This document shows positions 33,802 through 46,031 of a DNA stretch of 64,000 nt, one piece after another. The position numbers and the translations under genes were made by a program. The DNA is from Anodontia alba (taxonomy: Eukaryota > Mollusca > Bivalvia > Lucinida > Lucinidae): positions 68,985,925 to 69,049,924 of the forward strand of contig OZ024823.1 of assembly GCA_964016985.1 (NCBI GenBank), given 5' to 3'. Every line of letters begins with the position of its first letter. The first letter of the stretch is position 1. Under the pieces are notes generated by a model. The model made no database searches and was not told where the DNA came from. It saw nothing but the letters and a program-made list of their open reading frames with translations.

Positions 33802-36297
33802 CAAGAGGACCATGATGGTCCTATATCGCTCACCTGATCAAACTGATTTGCATACTTACTGTTGAAGATTCAGCCAAGTTCACTGCTCTAAGATTTATGT
33901 ATAAATTTTACAGCCCTGCCCACACCCACCCCCCCTTCCCCTCCCCCCCAACACACAAGGCCATGTTTTTTCTTTTTAACACATCATGACTTGACTTAAT
34001 CTTGAAAGGGAACATTTCTGCCAAGTTATTTTGAAATTGGTCCAGTGGTTTCTGACAAAAAGATTTTTAAAGTGTTTTATATCGCTATAAAGCCCAACCC
34101 CCTAAGGGCCATTTTTTTTTTTTTTTTTGATGAATCATGACAGCTTGAAGAAACTTGGTAGAGGGTAACCAAAGAAACATTCCTGCCAAGTTAAATTAAA
34201 GTCAGTTCAGTGGTTTCTGACAAGAAGATTTTTAAAGTTTTCTATTTAGATCTATAGGGAAAATAAGCCCCACCACCTAGCAGCCATGTTTTTTGACAAA
34301 TCAGGATTGCTTGAACCTTCTTGGTAGAGGGTTACTAAAGCATTATTGAAATCAGTCAGGAGGTATTTGACAAGAAGAATTTTAAAGTTTTCTATACAGA
34401 TATATATGGAAAATAAGCCCCACCCCCTGGGGGCCATGTTTTTTGATGTATCATGAAGGCTTAAACAATCTTGGTAGAGGGTCACCAAAGCAACATTCCT
34501 GCCAAGTTAAATTGAACTCGGTCCAACGGTTTCTAAAAGAAAATTTTTAAAGTTTTTTATATAGATACATAGGGAAAACAAGAGGCCCACGGGCCACGGG
34601 TCGCTCACCTGAGTGACATAGCCACTGCAGATATGCAGATGTCATGCAACATTTTTCCAATCCTGTCATCGCAACTAATGAAAAGATCATCATTTAAGCA
34701 GTTCTTTATTTTGAAGAAGAAGATATATGGCATGCTAGTCAATTGAGCGTGATCATTTGAACATACTCTAAATGCCAGCTTGGATTTACGATCGGCACGA
34801 TTTTAGCTATTTTTGATCTACGAGTCACCCCAATGCTTCCTACCAAGTTTCGAGTCAACTGGCCTTTCAGTTCAGGAGAAGAGGCGAAAAATAGATTTTC
34901 AAGATGGCTGCCATGGCGGCAATCTCGGATATCCGACTGGCAGGATTTTAGCTATTTTTGATCTACAAGTCATCCCAATGTCTCCTACCAAGTTTGGAGT
35001 CAATTGGCCTTTCGGTGCAGGAGAAGAAGCTACATATAGATTTTCAAGATGGCGGCCATGGTGGCCATCTGGGATTTCTGATCAGAACGGTTTTAGCTAT
35101 ATTTGATCTACAAGTCACCCTGATGCTTCCTACTAAGTTTCAAGTCAAGTGACTTTTGAGTTTAGGAGAAGAGCGAAAAATAGATTTTCAAGATAGCCGC
35201 CATTGCGGCCATCTTGGATTTACGATCAGCATGATTTTAGCTATTTTTGATCTACAAGTCACACAAATGCTTCCTACCAAGTTTCGAGTCAACTGGCCTT
35301 TCGGTTCAGGAGAAGAAGCGAAAAATAGATTTTCAAGATGGCTGCCATGGCGCCTATCCTGGTTTTACGATTGGCATGATTTTAGCTATTTTTGATCTAC
35401 AAGTCACCCCGATGCTTCCTACCAAGTTTGGAGTCGAATGGCCTTTCGGTTCAGGAGAAGAAGTGAAAAATAGATTTTCAAGATGGCTGCCATGGCAGCC
35501 ATCTTGGATTTCCGATAGGCACGATTTTAGCTATTTTTGATCTACAAGTCACCCTGATGCTTCCTAGCAAGCTTGGAGTCAATTGGCCTTTCGGTTCAGA
35601 AGAAGCGAAAAATCGATTTTCAAGATGGCGGCCATGGCGGCCATCTTGGATTTCCAAAGGGCACGATTTTAGCTACTTTTGATCTACAAGTCACCCTGAT
35701 GCTTCCTAGCAAGCTTGGAGTCAATTGGCCTTTCGGTTCAGAAGAAGCGAAAAATCGATTTTCAAGATGGCGGCCATGGCGGCCATCTTGGATTTCCGAT
35801 CGGCACGATTTTAGCTATTTTTGAATTACAAGTAACCCTGATGGTTCCTAGCAAGTTTGGAGTCACTTGGCCTTTTGGTTCAGGAGAAGAAGCGAAAAAT
35901 AGATTTTCAAGATGGCGGCCATGGCGGCCATCTTGGATTTCCGATCGGCACAATTTTAGCTATTTTTGATCTACAAGTTACCCTGATGGTTCCTAGCAAG
36001 TTTGGAGTCAATTGGCCTTCCGGTTCAGGAGAAGAAGCGAAAAATAGATTTTCAAGATGGCGGCCATGGCGGCCATCTTGGATTTCCGATCAGAAGGATT
36101 TTACCTATTTTTGATCTACAAGTCACCCCGAGGCTTCCTACCAAGTATCAAGTCAATTGGCCCAGGGGTGTAGGAGGAGTAGGCTTTTAAAGCAATTGTT
36201 GACGCCGCACGACGCACGACGGACGACGCACGACGGACGACGGACATTGACTGACCACAATAGCTCACCATGAGCACTTCGTGCTCAGGTGAGCTAA
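33802..36297 (+). mobile_element. Composite HINE: two 5' ends, one 3' end
   Basis: The outer 5' end CAAGAGGACCATGATGGTCC at 33802 is followed by about four units with TTGGTAGAGGGT, GCCAAGTTAAATTGAA and AAAATAAGCCCCACC, and never reaches its own 3' end. At 34579 a second complete head (CAAGAGGCCCACGGGCCACG) begins a family i element that ends at 36297 with the TGAGCACTTCGTGCTCA hairpin and GGTGAGCTAA. The outer flanks ...AAATATA and TAAGCTGTGGG rejoin to a perfect host unit. The whole 2.5 kb therefore behaves as one insertion. Confidence 0.75.
34579..36297 (+). mobile_element. HINE family i element, nine 144-bp core units
   Basis: Complete copy inside the composite. The core has nine units with the palindrome CAAGATGGCGGCCATGGCGG plus CCATCTTG, for example 36053-36080. 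After the core come a GACGCACGACGGACGACG tract, AGCTCACCATGAGCACTTCG and the hairpin end GTGAGCTAA. Stop-free frames across the core come from periodicity and are not genes. Confidence 0.85.
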
Positions 36298-36518
36298 TAA
36301 GCTGTGGGCCTCATGGTTTCAGAGAAGAAGATTTTTTAATGTTCTTTAGCTATATAGCTCTATATAAACATATGACCCCCTGTGGTGTGGCCAGTATGAA
36401 GCCCAGGTGCTTGATTGGCAGGATTTATGTAGAGGACCACAAAACATTGCTACATACTAAATATAAGCTGTGGGCCTCATGGTTTCAGAGTAGATTTTTT
36501 AAGTTTTCCCCATTATAA

Positions 36519-38705
36519 CCCTTCCCTCAGAATGAAGGGTTAAAATATAGTTTACATGTAATTACATGTAAAACAGCATGGCATTACATGTAGATTTACT
36601 ACTTCTATGCGTAAAACCACGTAATGACATGTAAAACCGTGATAATCCTGTACAGGCATGGCAAAATGCGTAAAATTTTACATGTATTTACGTGTCATTT
36701 GTGGACTTAGAAAAAAATAACCTGGCAAAATATGGCATTTATATAACTTTATCAAAAAACAGTCTGTAAAAGAAGCCAGCTCTGGACTTAGTAATTTTCA
36801 ACACGTAAAAATGCATAAAAATAAGAACTTTAGAGTTCTTGTGTCTGATTGGTCAGTTTTAAACTTTAGTATATTCAGTCTCAAAGCATGAAGTCACATG
36901 GAGCACTGGAGTTATAAAATGCTGTTCTTTTCAAAACATTTTACTATAAAATATTTGAACACAGGAGGATAGCTTATAGAAAAAATGTGAGTTATTTTAA
37001 TACTTTCTCAGTATTCCATTTTGATGCATCATAAACTGGCACCAAAAGGCAGCTAAGCTCTTGTGGTAGTTTCTTATGTACATGTAGTGGGTGGGGTAGA
37101 TCAGTTTTCTTTTGAATTTCATTCAAAATTATTCTACTCCTTGGTTGTTTGATATATGTCATGTTTTCAGTTGAAAATATTAACATTTTTAACACTGCTT
37201 ATTAACTGCTTGAAAAAAAAAAAGATTATTTATTCCAGGTCTATGGCTTTTAGTTAATTTATTTTAATTAACTCTTTTAAAATTGGACACCAAAAATGTC
37301 AAAAAAATAGGTCTGAGCAAATAATGTAGATCTGGATGAGGGCACTCTGTTGTGCACACATGTTTTTTTTTTTTTTCAAAGATTTGACCTAGTCTTTGAC
37401 CTGACATGATTCAGTTTGGAACTTGACCTAGTTATTGTCAAAACAAACTTTATCACAAAGTTTCATGATGATCCACCAAAAAATGAAGCCTCTATTGTGT
37501 ACACAAAGTTTTTCAGTGATCTGACCTAGTGACCTAGTCTTTGAACCAACATTACCTGTATCAGACCTTGTCCTAGATATTATTCATAGAAACATTTGGA
37601 TCAAGTTTCAAAAATATTCAATGGAAAATGAAGCCTATAGTGTGTGCACAAGGTTTTTCTTAGATTACACCTACTGACCTAGTTTTTTACCAGAAGTGGC
37701 CCATATTTGAACTAGGCCTAAACACTGTCAAAACAAATATTTTGACAAACTTTTGTGAACATTCTTGAAAAATGAAGCCCCTTGTGTACACAAGGTTTTT
37801 TTTTCAATTATTTGATCTAGTAACCTAGTTTTCAAACCCACATGACCTATATTTTAACTTAACATATATAGTCTTCAAGCAAACATTCAAACAAAGTTTC
37901 ATAAAGATTCGATGGAAAATGAAACCTCTATTATGTACACAAGATTTTTCTAAGATTTGACCTTGTGACCTAGTTTCCGACCTGACATAACCGAGATTCA
38001 AACTTGGCCTAGATATTTCATGCAGATAAACATTCTGAGAAAGTTGCATTTAGATTGGATCAAAACTGTGCCCTCTAGAGTGTATATTATGCAAGCAATC
38101 GTTGACAGACAGATGGACAGACTGATGGATGGATGTCCCAACGTATGAGGAACATCATGGTATATCCCAAAAGCTCACCATGAGCACTTCTTGCTCATGT
38201 GACCTAAAAGTATCACAACTACAGCTGATATTACTATGAAATTCCCATTTACATGTAGAGTTTTATTACATGTAGAATTTTACATGTAGAATTTTATGAG
38301 TAAAATTTTACGTGTAGAATTTTACGCATAAAATTTTACGTGTAGAATTATACATGTAAACTTTAATCACGAAATTGTATTCCTAGATTTACATGTTGAA
38401 TTTTACGTGTAGAATTTGACATGTAAATCTGAAAATTTGTGATCTTGACTACATGTATTAATGCATCAAAAATACCTGTTCATGGAAAATTAACATGTAA
38501 TTACATGTCATTACGTGGAAAAACATGTAATTACATGTAAAATTTTACATGTCAAGTCTCTTCTCATCAGTTGTTCTCTCCTTTTTGTTTTTTATGTACT
38601 AACACGTAAAAGCCCATAAATGGAGGGGCCAACACTTCGCATTATCTGGCATTACATGTAAGGACGCGTAAATACATGTCTTTACATGTTTTTCTGAGGA
38701 AAGGG
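36519..38705. mobile_element. TIR-bounded element rich in TACATGTA motifs
   Basis: Ends CCCTTCCCTCAGAA (36519-36532) and TTCTGAGGAAAGGG (38692-38705) are inverted with one mismatch. Both subterminal zones (36550-36690 and 38240-38690) are packed with short palindromic TTACATGTAA and TTTTACGTGTAGAA motifs. The middle (about 37330-38210) is a tandem-core block with GACCTAGT units, a GACAGACAGATGGACAGACT tract and a TGAGCACTTCTTGCTCA hairpin followed by TGTGACCTAA at about 38173-38206. That looks like a HINE 3' end nested inside. Confidence 0.65.
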
Positions 38706-39360
38706 CAGTCTATGGGAGCTAATGACCTCCCAGGGCCTGACCAGTTTGGACCCCAGGGGCTTGATTGGCAGGATTTATGTAGGGGACCACTAAACATTGC
38801 TACATACTAAATATATAAACTGTGGGCCTCATGGTTTCAGAGAAGAAGATTTTTTAAGTTTTTCCCATAGTAAGTCTATGGGAGCTAATGACCCCCGAGG
38901 CGTGGCCAGTTTGGACCCTAGGGGTTTAACTGCCAGGATTTATGTAGAAGACCACTAAACATTGCTACATACTTAATCTGTTAGTTCTTGGCCTCATGGT
39001 TTCAGAGAAGAAGATTTTTGAAGGTTCTTTAGCTATATATCTCTATATAAACATATGACCCCCTGGGGTGCGGCCAGATTGGAGCCCAGGGGCTTGATTG
39101 GCAGGATTTATGTAGGGGACAACTAAACATTGCTACATACTAAATATATAAGCTGTGGGCCTCATGGTTTCAGAGAAAAAGAATTTTTAAATTTTTCCCA
39201 TTATAAGTCTATGGGAGCTAATGACCCCTGGAGTGTGGCCAGTTTGGACCCCAGGGGCTTGATTGGCAGGATTTATGTAGGGGACCACTAAATATTGCTA
39301 CATACTAAATATATAAGCCGTGGGCCTCATGGTTTCTGAGAAGAAGATAATTAAAGTTAT

Positions 39361-39587
39361 ATAAGATTATGGGAGCTATATATGGGCATGGCGGCCATCT
39401 TGATTTACGGACCATGACCATTTGTACACATTTTCAATCCCCCTTTAACACATGAAGTTTGAAGAAATTTTGCCCAGGGGTTTCAGAGGAGTTGTTCAAG
39501 GTGTGAACGGAGGGATGGACGGAGAGATGGACGATGGCCGGGGAGTGATCGCAATAGCTCATCCGAGCCTTCGGCTCAGGTTACCTA
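39361..39587 (+). mobile_element. HINE 3' end fragment
   Basis: CATATATGGGCATGGCGGCC core sequence, AACGGAGGGATGGACGGAGA, ATCGCAATAGCTCATC, a GAGCCTTCGGCTC hairpin and CAGGTTACCTAA at 39576-39587. It may be the true 3' end of the 165-bp array that precedes it. Confidence 0.7.
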
Positions 39588-39748
39588 ACAAGGGCTCAAT
39601 CTTCCCTCAAGCCATTAGAGACTGGAATACCCTTCCAGATTCAATTATTTTCTTTGCTGAAGGTGCAGAAGATGGTGTGGCAGCTGGGGACTTATTTACC
39701 ATATCACAGGTCCTGGTGAATGAATGTTATGGGATGTATCATCAGTAA
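39588..39748 (+). pseudogene. Non-LTR retrotransposon C-terminal fragment
   Basis: Translation gives NKGSIFPQAIRDWNTLPDSI and about 30 more residues to a stop. The FPxxIRDWNxLP motif is typical of the extreme C-terminus of CR1/Jockey-like ORF2 proteins. It abuts the HINE end CTAA directly, so it was either the insertion site of the HINE or was joined to it. No other part of the element is present. Confidence 0.6.
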
Positions 39749-40086
39749 AAATTCTGATTCTGATATGTTTGAAGATCTTTGATTTTCCTTTTGAAATTTG
39801 GCATCATACTGGCATCATATTCTGGCAAGTCTGCATCACATTACCATTCTGGGGATGATATTTGTACTAAATGTGTGATGCCTAGTTGCCTACTACAGTG
39901 TAAAGGCCAAACCATGGTGAGTTTGTGTGCAACCTAAATATTTTGTAACTGTTTTAAGGTTTTGTACATCAAGTTTTCTCACAAAATGATACATGCAAAC
40001 AAAGCAGGTCCAGATCAGACTGCTTCTCTAATCTGGGTCCATACTGTTTGCCATTCCACTAAGTAATTTGTGGAACAAATGCATAA
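39749..40086. other. Unique intron DNA
   Basis: No feature seen. It may include the 3' untranslated tail of the preceding non-LTR fragment. Confidence 0.4.
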
Positions 40087-41305
40087 CTAGAGGCCAAAGT
40101 GGGCCAGATATTGCTCACCTGGATCAGGCTGATCATGACATGTTACATTGTGACATGGTGGCCATCTTGGCTATCAGGTCAGATTGCCTTTAGAATCTGA
40201 TGTTGTTTGAAGAGTTTCAAGATATCAAAACGGAACCATTTTAGCAATTCTAAATCTCCATGCTGTCCCAATGCCTTCCACCAAGTTTCCGCTCCATCGG
40301 ACTTACAGTTCCAGAGCAGATAACAACTAAAGACTATCAAGATAGCCGCCATGGCAGCCATCATGGATATGATTCTGATGGAAATGTTGAAAATGTGAAA
40401 AGTTGCTGACCTACATACAGAGGAGGGGCAAACCATGGTCAACAGACCACAGCATAAGCTGACAATTGAAGATCTTCAAGATGGCCACTGTGGCGGCCAT
40501 CCTGGATATCTTAACAAAATGGTTTAGCAATTCAGAATCTCCATGTCACCCCAATGCATCCCACCATGGCGGTCATTTTGGATGTTGGAATGGAACATAT
40601 TTAGCAGTTCTGAATCTCCATGGTGGCCACCTTGGATATTGGAATGGAACGAATTTAGCAATTCTAAATCTCCAAGTCACCCCAATGCCTCCCAACAAGT
40701 TTAGGCTCAATCCGACTTACCGTTCGGGAGCAGACGTGGTTTGGAAAAATTCAAGATGGCCACCGTGGCAGCCATTTTGGATATCAGAATGGAATAATTT
40801 TAGCCATTCTAAATCTCTATGTTGCTCTAATGCCTCCCATCAAGTTTCAGCTCAATCCGACATGGTTTGGGAGGAGATGAAGATTTTCAAGACGGCCAAC
40901 ATAGCGGCCATCTTGGATATCGGAATGGAATGATTTTAGCAATTCTAAACCTCCATGTGGCCCTAATGCCATCCACCAAGTTTGGGCTCAATCTGACTTA
41001 GGGTTCAGGAGCAGATAAGGTTTCAAGATTTTCAAGATGGCCACCCAGGCTGCCAACTTGGATAGCCAAACGGAACGAGTTTAGCAATTCTGAATCTCTA
41101 TGTCGCTCCAATGCTTCCTATCAAGTTTCGGCTCAATCTGACTTATGGTTTGGGAGGAGATGTTGTTTGAAGATGGCTGCCGTATCTTGGATATCGGAAT
41201 GGAACTATTTTAGCAATTCTGAATCTCTATATCACTGATGCCTCCCATCAAGTTTCGCTCAATCTGACTAACGGTTTGGGAGGAGATGTCATTTGAAGCA
41301 TGACA
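40087..41305 (+). mobile_element. HINE relative, ~150-bp core, 3' end lost
   Basis: Head CTAGAGGCCAAAGTGGGCCA and TTGCTCACCTGGATCAGG echo the family i head. About eight units follow, with AAGATGGCCACCGTGGCGGC, GGATATCGGAATGGAACGAT, TTTAGCAATTCTGAATCTCC and CAAGTTTCGGCTCAATC. It runs into the 490-bp dispersed repeat at 41312 with no terminal hairpin. Open frames of up to 155 codons here follow the tandem period. Confidence 0.7.
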
Positions 41306-41311
41306 AGTTTT

Positions 41312-41815
41312 TAAAAAAGTGGCAAAAAAATTCATGCTCAACTGATAATTCAACCAGATGTTTTATGGCTACTGCCCTCAACTCTCCTACACTAATGAGT
41401 CTGTTCACAACAGGTGGTATTACCAGATTTACCTGGGGAACTACTTTTCTCTGATAACACTAGTTCCCTGTACTGCAAAATATAGTCTTAAAAGCTTTAT
41501 TTTTTAACATAGGAAACCATTTAAAATTTGTAATTTGATTAATTTTTGATGCAGATGTAGATTTTGGTATCGTTTTGAGCTTCTTCATTGTGTTTTATAT
41601 TTAAGAATTTTGTGTGCAGGTTTCTAGTTAACTGTCTTATCAGTATTACTTAACTAATTGCATAACAGAGCATCATTTTATTGGCAATTGGGCAGAGTTT
41701 TATGGTCTCAGTCATCAGAAACATATGAGAAAGCAATACCCCACTAACCCGACTTTGATATAGTAATAGTTGGGTTAGTGGGGGTCAAATTCTCTAAGAG
41801 AAAAACATGGCATGG
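41312..41815 (+). repeat. Dispersed ~490-bp repeat, plus-strand copy
   Basis: Inverted counterpart of 3752-4248. It begins GTGGCAAAAAAATTCATG and ends TCTAAGAGAAAAACATGGCATG. Neither copy has obvious terminal inverted repeats or a coding frame. Confidence 0.8.
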
Positions 41816-42590
41816 AATTTCAAGATGTTTTCAGATGACAGACTGGAGGTTTAAGAACTGTGTTATACAGGCCTTGGGAGGAATGTGATGGTGTTTGGCA
41901 CAGATAAAAGCATGTTGGCTTGTACAGTATTATAGGCCAAGGGGAATGTGGGGCTGGTGCTTGACAGAAGCAAGATCCCATGATGCCTTAGTTTTTTCTT
42001 TTATTTTTAGCTCTGGCGGCCATCTTGTTTAGCAAAGACAGACGGTTTGAGCAATTTTGGTAGAGGATCACCCAAGGAACATTCTAGTGAAATTATTGAA
42101 AAATCTGTCCAGCAGTGTCAGAAGAGAAGAAGTCTTTTAAAGCAGTCTTTTATAGCAAAGCAGGACAGTTTGAGCAGTTTTGGTAGAGGATCACCCAAGG
42201 AACATTCTAGTGAAATTATTGAAAAATCTGTCCAGCAGTGTCAGAAGAGAAGAAGTCTTTTCAAAAGTTGTAATGTATGCATGTTAACTTTTATGGAAAA
42301 TCAGCCTCTCTTATGGCATCTGAAGGCCTGATGAACAGAGGGACAAATGGATCAATGAATGAATAAACAAACAAACGGAGGGGAATTTGGATACTTTGGA
42401 TTGATATCTAACATCATACCAAATATTAACTAAATCCATGATTTTGTTAGAAAAATATGAGCTCTTTAAATATATTAACATAAAAGTTGTGACACAAAAA
42501 CTCAAAGTGTGTTTTGTAGACCTTAAAGTCATGGGCATGGGTAATGATAATCTATGGCATTTTTCTTATTTCCACTTCAATACTTAGAAT
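41816..42590 (+). repeat. Mixed DNA with a 123-bp duplicated unit
   Basis: 42052-42270 holds two nearly identical 123-bp units (TTGGTAGAGGATCACCCAAG, GAAATTATTGAAAAATCTGT, CAGAAGAGAAGAAGTCTTTT). As 123 is a multiple of three, the duplicate keeps a frame open for 94 codons. This is not evidence of a gene. The rest is unique. Confidence 0.6.
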
Positions 42591-44984
42591 GGGGCCATCC
42601 TATATAAGTCTATGTAAAACAAGTGGGCCCCGGGACGGGACCATTTTTTACCACAGGGATATAATTTGAACAACTTTGGTAGAGGTCCATTCGACAAGGC
42701 TACATACCAAATATCAAGGACCTGGGCCTTCCAGTTTTAGACAAGAAGATTTTTAAAGGTTTTCCCTACATAAGTTTATGTAAAACATATGGGGTCCTGG
42801 GCGGGACCATTTTTGGCCCCAAGGCTATAATTTGAATAATCTTGGCAGAGGTCCACTAGACAAAGCTGTGTACCAAATATCAAAGGCCCGGGCCTTATGG
42901 TTTCAAACGAGGAGATTTTTAAAGGTTTTCCCTATAAGGGTCTATGTAAAACAAGTGGGCCCCGCGACAGGGCCATTTTTGGCCCCAGGGTTATAATTTG
43001 AACAATCTTGGTAGAAGTCCACTAGATGAAGCTACATATCAAATATCAAAGACCTGGGCCTTCTGGTTTCAGTCAAAAAGATTTTTAAAGGTTTTCCCTA
43101 TGTTAGTCTATGTAAAACATATTGGCCCCTGGGCAGGGCCATTTTTGGCCCAAGGGCTACAATTTGAACAATCTTGGTAAAGGTCCACTAGATGAAGCTA
43201 CATATCAAATATCAAAACCCTGGGCATTCTGGTTTCCATTGAGAAGATTTTTAAAGGTTTTCCCTATGTTAATCTATGTAAAACATGTTGGCCCCTGGGT
43301 CACACACAGGGGCCAATTGGGGCCAATTTTTGTCTCCTGGGCTATAATTTGAACAATCTTGGTAGAGGTCCACGAGATGAAGTTACATACCAAATATCAA
43401 AGACCTGGCCCTTCTGGTTTCACACAAGATTTTTAAAGGTGTTTCCCTATAAGGGTCTATGTATAACATGTGACCCCTAGAGTGGGGCCAATTTGACCCC
43501 AGGGCTATAATTTGAACAATCTTGGTAGAGGTCCACTAGACAAAGCTGTGTACCAAATATCAAAGGGCTGGGTCTTCCTGTTTCAAACAAGAAGATTTTT
43601 CAAGGTTTTCCTTACATTAAGTCCATGTAAAACATGTGGGCCCCTGGGTGGGGCCATTTGATTGTGTTGGGGTTTGACGACACGTCAACCCTTGAGGGTC
43701 ATTTTGTGTCGTCTCCCAGAGAAAGGGAGAAAAGAGATAGAAGAGAGAGTAGAGGAGATGAAAGAGAGGGACAGGGAAGAAAGAGGAACAGGAATGAAAG
43801 TGAAGAAACAGAAGAAATAAAAACATTCCCCCTCTACCCTTACCCACTACAAGGATAGCAGGCCTTGCCCAACTGTAAGCCAATATCAGTTGGACACCCC
43901 GGTGACCCTGGGTGGGGCCATTTTTGGCCCCAGGACTATAACTAAAACAATCTTGGCAGAGAACCACTAGACAAAGCTGTGTACCAAATACGAAAGGCAT
44001 GGGCCTTCTGGTTTTAAACAAGAAGATTTTAAAATGTTTTTCCCTATAAGGGTCTTCTGGTTTCAGATAAGAAGATTTTTAAAGGTTTTCCCTATAAGGA
44101 TCTATGTAAAACATGTGATCCCTAGGGCGGGGTCATTTTTGGCCCCAAGGCTATGACTTCAACAATCTTGGCAGAGGTCCACTAGACATAGCTGTGTATC
44201 AAATATCAAAGGCATGGGCCTTCTGGTTTCAAACAAGAAGATTTTTAAAGGTTTTTCCCTAAGGGTCTATGTATAACATGTGACCCCTACGGTGGGGCCA
44301 ATTTTGACACCAAGGCTATAATTTGAACAATCTTGGTAGAGGTCCACTAACAAAGCTGTGTACCAAACATCAAAGACCTCGGCCTTCTGGTTTCAGACAA
44401 GAAGATTTTTAAAGGTTTTTCCCTATAAAGGTCTATGTAGAACGTGACCCATAGGGCGGGGCCAATTTTGACGCCAGGGCTATAATTTGAACAAAATTGG
44501 TAATGGTCCATTAAGTGAAGCTACATACCAAATATCAAAGACCTGGACCTTCTGGTTTCAGACAAGAAGATTTTTTAAGGTTTTCCCTATGTTAGTCTAT
44601 GTAAAACATGTTGGCCCCTGGGTGGGGCCATTTTTGGCCCAAGGGCTACAATCTGAACAATCTTGGTAGTGGTCCACTAGATGAAGCTACATATCAAATA
44701 TCAAAGACCTGGGCATTCTGGTTTCAGACAAGAAGATTTTTAAAGGTTTTCCATACAAGGGTCTATGTAAAACGTGATCCCTAGGACGGAGCGGTTTGAC
44801 CCTAGGGCTATAATTTAAACAATTTTGGTAATGGTCCATTAAGTGAAGCTACATACCAAATATCAAAGACCTGGGCCTTCTGGTTTCAGACAAGAAGATT
44901 TTTAAAGGCTTTTCCCTATAAGGGTCTATGTAAAACATGTAACCCCTAGGGCGGGGCCAATTTTGACCCCAGGCTAATAGTGTG
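42591..44984 (+). repeat. ~155-165-bp tandem array (CTATAATTTGAACAA type)
   Basis: About fourteen units with GGCTATAATTTGAACAATCT, GGTAGAGGTCCACTAGA, CTGGGCCTTCTGGTTTCAGA and AAAGGTTTTCCCTATAAGGG. One SINE interrupts it at 43660. The same unit appears once more at 55424-55844, attached to a HINE 3' hairpin end, which suggests the array is the core of a very long element of that type. Confidence 0.85.
43660..43905 (-). mobile_element. SINE-like insertion with 18-bp target duplication
   Basis: 246 bp flanked by exact copies of CCCTGGGTGGGGCCATTT (43642-43659 and 43906-43923). On the minus strand it starts near TGTCCAACTGATATTGGC, passes a pyrimidine-rich tract and ends with GACGTGTCGTCAAACCCCAA plus CACAATC. 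A second copy is at 59469-59698. No tRNA-like head is visible, so the 5' end may be truncated or the promoter unrelated to tRNA. Confidence 0.8.
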
Positions 44985-46031
44985 GTTTCAAATGAGATGG
45001 CTCATCACGGGTCTACACTGTTTGCACTATGGACCATTGCATGGAAGTATTGTGTTTCATGGGGTCAGTGCTAGTTTCAACACTATGATATAGGAAGATG
45101 GCTGGTAGTGAGGATTCAGATGAATGACTTGCCATGAGCTGTTTCATCTGGATCTGCACTGTTTGCCCTGCTCCTGATTATTGCATAGAGGCATTGTATT
45201 CTCAACATACATTATGAAACAGGAAGATGGCTATCAGTGTGGACTCAGATGAGATGGCCAATCATGAGCTGTTTCATCTGGGTCTGCACTGTTTACACTA
45301 CTCTTGACTAATGCATTGAAGTATTGCGTGTTGTGCAGTCAGTGCTAGTTTCAACATGTTGAAACAACAGGAAGATAGCTAGCAGAGTGGATTTGGATGG
45401 AATGGCTTGTTATGGGCTGTTCCATCTGGGTCTACACGGTTTGCACTACTCATGACTAATGCATAGAAGTATTGTGTTGCATGCGGTCAGTGCCAGTTTC
45501 TGCACTATGAAACAGGAAGATGGTCAGCAGTGTGGGTTCAGATGGGATGGCTAGTTGTGGATTATTATACCCCCGGCATACAAAGTATGCCAAGGGGGTA
45601 TATAGTTTTTGTCGGTTCCGTTTGTCTGTTCGTCTGTCTGTCCATCTTCCGTGATTCCTCCGTTAACCCTTTCTATAACCAAGTTTTACTTCGAAGTTTT
45701 TTGATTACTTATAACTCTGCAGCCACTGATCAAAAACTTTTCATATTTGGTATGTTGGTATCTGGGAGGGTCCTCTTTCATTCTACACCTATGAACCTCT
45801 GGGTCATGTCCCGGGGCAGGGCTAATAATAATAATAATAATAAAGACTTTGTTTTCAGTGGGTAACACAATTAGGTAAAAGCTACTCTTCCTTGAGGCCC
45901 ACTACAAATACTTTACAAATATACATAGAAAACAGTCAAACAATTTACACAATAAATATTATACACCCACTCTCACATGACTGAATGTACAAAAGTCATT
46001 ACATGATTAGCATGTACTATATACATATATA

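Larger units (their letters stand above)
30230..39360 (+). repeat. ~165-bp tandem array, broken by three large insertions
   Basis: Units contain GGCAGGATTTATGTAGGGGA, CATTGCTACATACTAAATAT, AAGCTGTGGGCCTCATGGTT and TATGGGAGCTAATGACCCCC. Array pieces lie at about 30230-30415, 32676-33801, 36298-36518 and 38706-39360. The gaps are a HINE at 30416, a composite HINE at 33802 and a TIR-bounded element at 36519. All pieces run in the same direction and in phase with the inserts removed, so this was one array. Confidence 0.85.

Noticed and set aside
34813..36190. Chain of overlapping frames with a repeating FQDGxHGGHLG-type peptide
   Set aside because: These come from the 144-bp core units of family i. 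Such frames recur in every copy and lack start or splice context.
40466..40933. 155-codon open frame
   Set aside because: It follows the ~150-bp HINE core, whose period is close to a multiple of three. Repeated DGxxGGHLG-like peptides are a by-product.
42047..42331. 94-codon frame with a perfect internal repeat
   Set aside because: The unit is 123 bp, a multiple of three, so duplication keeps the frame open. Sequence context is non-coding repeat.
43617..44021. 134-codon minus-strand frame with a hydrophobic centre
   Set aside because: It reads through the pyrimidine-rich centre of a SINE bounded by an 18-bp target duplication. No family similarity.
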